From: Stramonita haemastoma
Taxonomy: Eukaryota > Mollusca > Gastropoda > Neogastropoda > Muricidae
Direction of reading: 5' to 3'
Assembly: GCA_030674155.1 (NCBI GenBank)
Contig: CM060344.1
Coordinates: 36,711,505 to 36,732,982 of the forward strand
DNA: 21,478 nt
Positions within the stretch are counted from its first letter, which is position 1, and each line of letters opens with the position of its first letter. The notes beneath the pieces are model-generated. The model saw only the letters and a list, made by a program, of their open reading frames with translations. It had not been told where the DNA came from and did no database searches. Both the position numbers and the translations under genes were made by a program. Of the stretch, positions 16,479 through 21,478 are shown piece after piece.

Positions 16479-16639
16479 GGGAAATGTGTTTGCCACCACA
16501 TATGCCAGTCTAACTGACTTATGAATTTTTACGAATTGTATTTGCCCCTGATTCTATCTTCCATCCTTCTCAGGGAACCCAAAAATAGAACCAAGTGCAT
16601 AACTATCATGACGATTATCAAGCTGTAAACACAGGTAGG
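16479..16639. other. Unassigned stretch after the gap
   Basis: I see no gene, SINE or tandem repeat here. Confidence 0.35.
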
Positions 16640-17180
16640 GTAAAAACAAAAAAACAAAAAAAAGGATAAATGAATCTAGAGAGGGAGACAGGAAGGGAGT
16701 AAGCTGTAAGCTTCGTCCAGGGCTATCAATATCCTGAAGAAAATGAGCACAGGGAGTAAGAAAGGATAGAAAAATGTAAATTACAGAAAAAAAAGGATAG
16801 AAAAAAGAGAAAAACCAATACGATAAGAAAGAAAGAAAGGAAGGAAGGAAGGAGGGAAGGAAGGAAGGAAGGAAAGAAGGAAGGAAAGAAGGAAGGAAGG
16901 AAGGAAGGAAGGGAAAGAATGGAAGAAAGGAAGGAAGGAAGGAAGGAAGGAAGAAAGGAAGGAAGGAAGGAAGGAAGGAAGGAAGGAAAGAAGAAAGAGG
17001 ATTAGAAATAAAGAAAAAGAACATTAAAAAATGAAAATAGGAAGAAAGATAGGAAAAAAGAAAAGAAAAACCAACACAACAAGAGGAAAAAAGAAAGAGA
17101 GATAGAAATAAAAGAAAAAGAACAATAAAAAAAAATTTAAGGAAAGAAAAACAAAACGAAGAAAACTGAAAGAAAAAGCT
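16640..17180. repeat. Polypurine tract with (GGAA)n core
   Basis: The plus strand is overwhelmingly A and G. From 16828 to 16990 it is (GGAA)n with GGAAAGAA variants, flanked by AAAAGAAAG-type sequence. Serine/phenylalanine/leucine frames on the minus strand are composition shadows. Confidence 0.92.
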
Positions 17181-17484
17181 TCTTTTTTTTATAGGAAAAA
17201 CCCCAAGCCCGTACAGTTCAAAGACCTGAAGGTGTGCCTGTGGAATGATGAAATAGTAAGGGTGGGTTTTGGACATAGGGGGGAAAGTTATTTTTGACTT
17301 TAAGACTGATGTACGTGAAACTGAATGCTGATAAGGGTGTAAAAATCGAATTACTTCTTTGTAAGGGAGGAATAAGTGGGATTTTTTTAAATTCCTCTTC
17401 TGCTAGTACCAAGTTTTTTGTTGTTGTTTTTTTTTCCTTTCTCTCTAAAAAAAAAACAAAAAAGCTTTCTGCATTTGTCACTAT
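17181..17484. other. Unassigned spacer
   Basis: About 300 bases with mixed composition and runs of T, A and G. I see no supported feature. Confidence 0.35.
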
Positions 17485-17487
17485 TGA

Positions 17488-17559
17488 TTTGCCTCTCTGT
17501 CTCTCTGTCTCTGTCTCTCTCTTCTCTCTGTCTCTCTCTCTCTGTCTCTCCCTCTCTCT

Positions 17560-17590
<31 letters not shown>

Positions 17591-17641
17591 CCCTCTTCTC
17601 TCTCTCTCCCTCTCTCTCTCTCTGTCTGTCTGTCTGTCTGC

Positions 17642-17680
<39 letters not shown>

Positions 17681-17702
17681 CCCTCTCTCTTCCTCTCTCT
17701 CT

Positions 17703-17761
<59 letters not shown>

Positions 17762-17793
17762 TTGTCTGTGTGTCTGTATTTCTGTCTCTTTTT
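17488..17793. repeat. Polypyrimidine tract (TC)n with (TCTG)n
   Basis: Mostly TCTC with CCTC interruptions. A (TCTG)n block lies at about 17622-17662. It faces the polypurine tract at 16640-17180 as a loose inverted partner. Confidence 0.95.
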
Positions 17794-17867
17794 ACCCCCA
17801 CCCCCCTATTTTTTGGTGGTACGAAGAACTGCTCCTTAGTAAGAACAACTACAACTGCACAAGCGCA

Positions 17868-18170
17868 AGGCGGGGACGGGATAACTCGGTGGTCAGAGCA
17901 CTCGCTTTCCCCAAGCTAAGGTTAAGCAACATTGAGTGTGTGGTTACCATGTGAATGAGTGACCGTTTGTGCGCCTTGGCTTCAGTACAGTGCTCCAGTT
18001 CACCCAGCTGTCAATGGGTACCTGCCCTCTTTAGGGTCAGGGAAGGTAAAGCAGCGAGGGAGAGAGGAGATGGGCGCCGCTGCTCTTAATATGCTGGCTC
18101 CTAGAAAAGCTGAGGTCTCTGATGCCTCGTTCCCCAACGACCACGTAGGTTATGGGACACATGAATTACT
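17868..18170 (+). mobile_element. SINE of a second family (tRNA-like head)
   Basis: The head reads GGGATAACTCGGTGGTCAGA, GCACTCGC (17878-17905), a good A-box region. The B box is eroded (AAGGTTAAGCAACA). Body landmarks CAGTGCTCCAGTTCACCCAG, AATGGGTACCTGCC, GGCGCCGCTGCTC and CTCGTTCCCCAACGACCAC are, from memory, typical of SINEs widespread in marine invertebrates. No second copy is in this window, so this rests on the tRNA-like head and recollection. Confidence 0.6.
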
Positions 18171-18284
18171 TTTTATCTTACAGCTGCATATTTCTCTACT
18201 CTAGCACAACGCAGTGTGATCAAAGAAAAATACACAAGAAGGGTAGAGTTGTTTCATTGTGCCATAAAGACTGATCTACCTCCG

Positions 18285-18392
18285 TTTCTGAACAAGATAG
18301 CTTGCGCTCGTGATCCGCGGACCCGGTTTCGAATCCTGTTCAAAGAGATTTTTTACCCTTAGAGTTAGCTCAGTGCTGATTCCACTCCCCCC

Positions 18393-18423
<31 letters not shown>

Positions 18424-18665
18424 AAAAGAAAGAAAAAAAGAAAAAAGAAAAGAAGAAATAATCCTTTGAATGAGATTGTAAACTGGTCCCATGTGCGCAC
18501 GCATGCAGAACGTCTTGCGCTCACTTTAAAACCTGTTCCGCTTTTTGAAAGAGAAAACCTTCGTGTGTCGTGGGAATGAATGCCAAACTTTGCAAAGCTG
18601 CATATACATAGGGATTGAATGTACAAAAAAGCACGTAAGTGCTTATTCCATTATCCTTGAAAAAA
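18285..18665 (+). mobile_element. SINE, family of 790/7453, with C/A-tract insertion
   Basis: A B box GGTTTCGAATCC lies at 18325-18336 after a weak A-box region. The middle (GCAGAACGTCTTGCGCTCAC, AAAACCTGTTCCGC) matches the copies at 13852 and 7453 (minus). The 3' end AGTGCTTATTCCATTATCCT matches 7207-7226. Within it, C26 and A runs at 18387-18427 and a GAAAAAAG stretch replace the equivalent of 13925-13975. Confidence 0.75.
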
Positions 18666-18714
18666 GAATAAAATAGATAGAATAGCATCTATGGGAATGT
18701 AGAAATTGGGTTGT

Positions 18715-19226
18715 TCTCTTTCGACTTCCTTGACCATCTAACTCAAAAATATTCTTCAGAGTTCTCTGCAGTCAGCATACAGACCTCTCCGCAATACAGA
18801 AATCTAATTGTTTTAAAATCATGAATGACCATTTAACATCAATAGACAATAGCAACATCTATACTATTACACTCACTCTGTTGGATCTCTCTGCCGCCTT
18901 TGACACTATTGACCACTCCATTGAATCGACATCTTTACTCCATTCTGCATCTCAAATTTCTGACTAGCATGGTTTAGATTCTATCTGTCATCAGGAAACG
19001 AAACAATCTCTGTACTCAGTTAACTTTCTGCTTTATCAAGTATCATATAATTATGGTGTTCCCCAGGGTTCACTACTAAGACCCGTGTTGTTACGTCTTT
19101 ATACCCAATCACTGATTTGATGTTGTTGGTAGGCATTGTGTGAATCACCATGCTTTTGCTGACAACTACCCTCTTTCACGTCGACTCTGCCATCGAAACA
19201 TAGGTGTAGTCCCACAAAAACTTCAC
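18715..19226 (+). pseudogene. CR1/Jockey-like reverse transcriptase fragment, decayed
   Basis: With several frame changes the plus strand reads LDHLTQKYSS, AYRPLRNTEI, a block with MNDHLTSIDNSNIY, motif A LLDLSAAFDTIDHSI (18879-18923), RFYLSSGNETISV, YGVPQGS (about 19052-19072) and motif C as AFADN (about 19154-19168). The order and wording are those of CR1/Jockey-type LINE RTs, distinct from the Tx1-like QYADD element at 895. The second catalytic Asp of motif C is Asn here, and stops and shifts interrupt the blocks, so the fragment is dead. The 3' side runs into trinucleotide repeats at 19229. Confidence 0.75.
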
Positions 19227-19228
19227 TG

Positions 19229-19229
19229 A

Positions 19230-19265
<36 letters not shown>

Positions 19266-19323
19266 AGTGATGATAGTGATGATGATGATGGTGTGGTGGT
19301 GGTGGTGGTGGTGGTGGTGCTGC

Positions 19324-19355
<32 letters not shown>

Positions 19356-19398
19356 ATGAGACGACGACGACGACGACGATGACGACAACGACGACGAC

Positions 19399-19451
<53 letters not shown>

Positions 19452-19455
19452 GTCT

Positions 19456-19490
<35 letters not shown>

Positions 19491-19493
19491 TGA
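19229..19493. repeat. Trinucleotide mosaic (ATG/GTG/CTG/ACG/ATG/TTC)n
   Basis: Blocks: ATG (19231-19290), GTG (19291-19317), CTG (19318-19354), ACG (19360-19400), ATG (19400-19450), TTC (19452-19492). Poly-His, poly-Gln and poly-Ser frames come from the repeats. Confidence 0.95.
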
Positions 19494-19640
19494 TCCCTCT
19501 TCTATCTTGTGTCCTTTGATATCATTCGTATATTTGATTGTACTTTGATAAATATTCGTATCAATATGCCTGTCAGTATTGTAATTTCCCTTCCGGGATG
19601 ATTAAAGTGTTTTTGACTTGACTTTATTGGATTTGAATTT
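19494..19640 (+). mobile_element. LINE 3'-end remnant
   Basis: GTAATTTCCCTTCCGGGATG followed by ATTAAAGTG and a TTGACTTGACTTTA tail resembles the short hairpin and ATAAAGT-type ends of CR1/L2-like elements (stem CCCTTCCGGG). It could be the 3' end of the RT fragment at 18715, with the triplet tract grown in between. Confidence 0.5.
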
Positions 19641-20178
19641 TTCTTCTTGTTCTTGTTCTTCTTGTTCTTCTTGTTCTTCTTCTTGTTCTTCTTCTTGTTC
19701 TTCTTCTTGTTCTTGTTCTTCTTCTTCTTCTTCTTCTTCTTCTTCTTCTTCTTCTTCTTCTTCTTCTTCTTCTTCTTCTTCAGACAACAATAGTTGCTGT
19801 CTGAGCGATCGACGACGACGACGACGACAAAGAAGACGAAGAAGAAGAAGAAGAAAAAGAAGAAGAACAACAACAAGAAGAACAAGAACAAGAAGAAGAA
19901 CAAGAACAAGAACAAGAACAAGAACAAGAAAAAAAAAGAAGAAAACAAAAAGAAGAAAGAAGAAAAAGAAGAAGAGGAAGAAGAAGGGGGATAAGGAGGA
20001 GAAAGAGGAAGGAGGAGGAAGAAGAAAGAAGAAGAAAGAAGAAGAAGAAGAAGAAGAAGAAGAAGAAGAAGAAGAAGAAGAAGAAGAAGAAACAACAACA
20101 ACAACAACAACAACAACTACAACAACAACTACAACAACAACAACAACAACAACAACAAGAACAAGAACAAGAAAGGAA
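19638..20178. repeat. TTC/GAA inverted repeat with hairpin centre and (AAC)n
   Basis: The left arm, TTC with TTG interruptions, spans 19638-19782. The centre 19781-19803 forms CAGACAACAA-TAG-TTGCTGTCTG. Then (GAC/ACG)n follows at 19810-19828, and the right arm, GAA with ACAAGAACAAGAA, at 19829-20090. (AAC)n covers 20090-20157. TTC and GAA are complementary, so the arms can pair over more than 100 bases. Confidence 0.93.
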
Positions 20179-20392
20179 GAAGAAGAACCCCCAAACCAGG
20201 ACCCTAAGCACTACAATCTTCAGCCTTATTTACTTGGCCATAATTATATCTCTCAGGGGAAGAAATAACATTGAAAGATTCTTTGGATTGCAGACAGACA
20301 TTCTTTGGATTGCAAACAGACATGGCAGTTTTTGTGTGTTTTTCCCCAAAATCCCATGCCAGTCCTAAACATAGAGCTATTGCTTTGTCAGT
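20179..20392. repeat. Spacer with a 22-bp tandem duplication
   Basis: ATTCTTTGGATTGCAGACAG+AC at 20278-20299 is repeated at 20300-20321 with one change (CAAACAG). The rest shows no feature. Confidence 0.75.
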
Positions 20393-20510
20393 ACCCCCCC
20401 CCCATCCCCATCGCGACCCCGCCCCCTTTTAATGCTTTGTCTGTTGCCCCCTCCTCACCCCCCCCCCCCCATCCGTTATTGCTCCGTCAATACCTCCTAC
20501 CTCCAGGTTC
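20393..20510. repeat. C-rich low-complexity stretch
   Basis: C runs at 20394-20403 and 20457-20470 lie within CCCCATCCCC-type sequence. The Pro-rich frames are composition effects. Confidence 0.85.
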
Positions 20511-20700
20511 CACCCTCTACTTTACAATTCAATTCAATTTAATTCAATTCAGTTTGATTCTTTTTGTTCTTCTCTGTTAAAGGTTATTTGTTTTTACAAG
20601 GGATTGAAAACACGTTTAAACAAATAATGAAATATAGATTATGTATGGATATGAATGCACGTGATTAAAAGATAACATTTATTAAGAAAACAGAAACTCA
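20511..20700. other. AT-rich spacer with AATTC repeats
   Basis: A short (AATTC/AATTT)n patch (20525-20552) is followed by AT-rich sequence without other features. Confidence 0.4.
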
Positions 20701-20736
20701 TGCACACACACACACGCGCACACACACACACACACA
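20701..20736. repeat. (CA)n microsatellite, short
   Basis: About 33 bases of CA with a central CGCGCA, directly abutting the LINE fragment downstream. Confidence 0.9.
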
Positions 20737-21478
20737 TATATTGTCAGGAGTTCTTCATGCAGCAATTTTGTCGCAAAAGAGGTTAAAATGAAATCCGATG
20801 TCGATTTTCCCAAAAGAGCAAGAGGCATATTTTCCTTATCTACAATTAGGTCATATTCGAAAGAATTACTGGACAAAACAGGAATCATTCCAGAGAATGT
20901 TGATGTCGAACAAAAAACCACACCCTGTCCAAAGTGGGAGCAAAACAGAGCACATTTTGACATTGAGCATACACCTTACAGGAAAGACGATAATCCACAT
21001 ATTGTAATCAGTTCCGTCAGATCGCACATTGAAAACACATACCCAAATCATCTAAAAATCTATACAGATGGATCACTTCTTAGCAATCATCAAGCAGGTG
21101 CAGCCTTTGTCGTCCCTGAATTTAAAACTGAAAAATCTTACTACCTTGGAAAAAATCGATCTGTTTACACAGCCGAACTAATGGCAATTTTAATGGCTTT
21201 AAACTATATCAATGAAATACCTTTTCTTGTCAACCAAATCTTATTTTGTGTAGATTCAAAATCAGCCCTACACTCACTTAGATCTGCTTCAGTAAAACCG
21301 CATTGTAATATTGTGACAGAAATTCATCATTTAATACATTGTCTTATTTTAAGAGGAACAGATGTGAGTTTCTGTTGGGTTCCGTCTCATCTTGGCTTTT
21401 CTTGCAATGAATGGGCAGATCGCGCTGCTAAAAGGGGTGCAAAACAAGAGAACGGATCAATAATGTTAATATATCCAC
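20737..21478 (+). CDS. Non-LTR retrotransposon ORF2 C-terminal part with intact RNase H, partial
   Basis: One frame is open from 20686 to the window end, with element-like sequence from about 20737 (first internal ATG 20788). A linker (about 105 residues, Lys-rich, with TTPCPKWE) precedes an RNase H domain with all four catalytic acids: Asp in LKIYTDGS (21067), Glu in YTAELMAIL (21175), Asp in CVDSKSALHSL (21253) and Asp in CNEWADRAAKRGA (21418), plus the WVPSHLG block. RNase H at the C-terminus is known in the I, Jockey-related, Tad and similar LINE groups and would clear RNA template during cDNA synthesis. The RT domain should lie upstream but is absent, replaced by a CA tract, so the 5' end is truncated here. 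The 3' end lies beyond the window. It is the same family as 8084-9013 and better preserved. Confidence 0.87.

Noticed and set aside
17481..17954. Ser/Leu-rich and Arg/Glu-rich frames
   Set aside because: They are translations of the TC/TCTG tract in different frames.
19618..20268. Basic Ser/Arg/Lys-rich open frame of 216 codons
   Set aside because: Its composition follows entirely from TTC, GAA and AAC repeats; it is not an SR protein.

Overview
The window looks like a piece of a large, repeat-rich animal genome, most likely a mollusc and probably a gastropod. It has no bacterial-style gene packing, no operons and no complete, unbroken host gene. It holds long CA/TG microsatellites, several tRNA-derived SINE copies, several non-LTR retrotransposons, minisatellites, trinucleotide mosaics and a 100-base assembly gap (16379-16478). 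The gastropod guess rests on my recollection that SINEs with this core (the segment around 'CGCTCTCCCCGGGGAGAGC') are common in gastropod genomes. It is not proved by the sequence alone.

Layout. 1-768: microsatellites around a SINE 3' part (about 268-460) and a LINE C-terminal scrap on the minus strand. 790-7228: a nested insertion. An old SINE (790-894, resuming at 7180-7228) is split by a 5.4-kb L1/Tx1-like LINE (895-6291) and an ~860-bp tRNA-headed SINE (6306-7165). Three copies of the target AATACGCACGGG (883, 6292, 7166) mark the joints. The LINE carries an almost complete ORF2 (endonuclease, reverse transcriptase, zinc-knuckle tail) broken by only three frame shifts, each at a homopolymer run. 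7313-8072: CA/TG tracts and an antisense SINE. 8084-9013: a 5'-truncated minus-strand LINE (RNase H plus C-terminal tail) between 12-bp target-site duplications. 9052-11266: degenerate TG, CA, a 47-bp minisatellite with ~22 copies, then back-to-back CA and TG tracts.

11495-16320 may hold the broken remains of one host gene. It shows Cys-containing exon-like pieces, good splice signals, a Pro-rich hinge built of 18-bp units, a coiled coil, a 21-bp repeat coding for heptads, and a 56-bp repeat that copies a splice donor. The order recalls molluscan Ig/coiled-coil lectin-like proteins (FREP/CREP type), but no fibrinogen or C-type lectin domain is present. Stops and frame shifts break it, and indels increase toward the assembly gap. 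Two SINEs and a 640-bp triplet mosaic sit in its putative intron.

16640-17793 is polypurine followed by polypyrimidine sequence. 17868-18665 holds two more SINEs. 18715-19640 has a decayed CR1/Jockey-like RT fragment and a LINE-like 3' tail, separated by triplet repeats. 19638-20178 is a TTC/GAA inverted repeat. 20737-21478 is the intact RNase H part of a second copy of the family seen at 8084-9013, and it runs off the window end. I found no undescribed multi-gene system; the most interesting structures are the nested insertion, the repeated splice donor, the modular SINEs and the triplet-repeat architectures.
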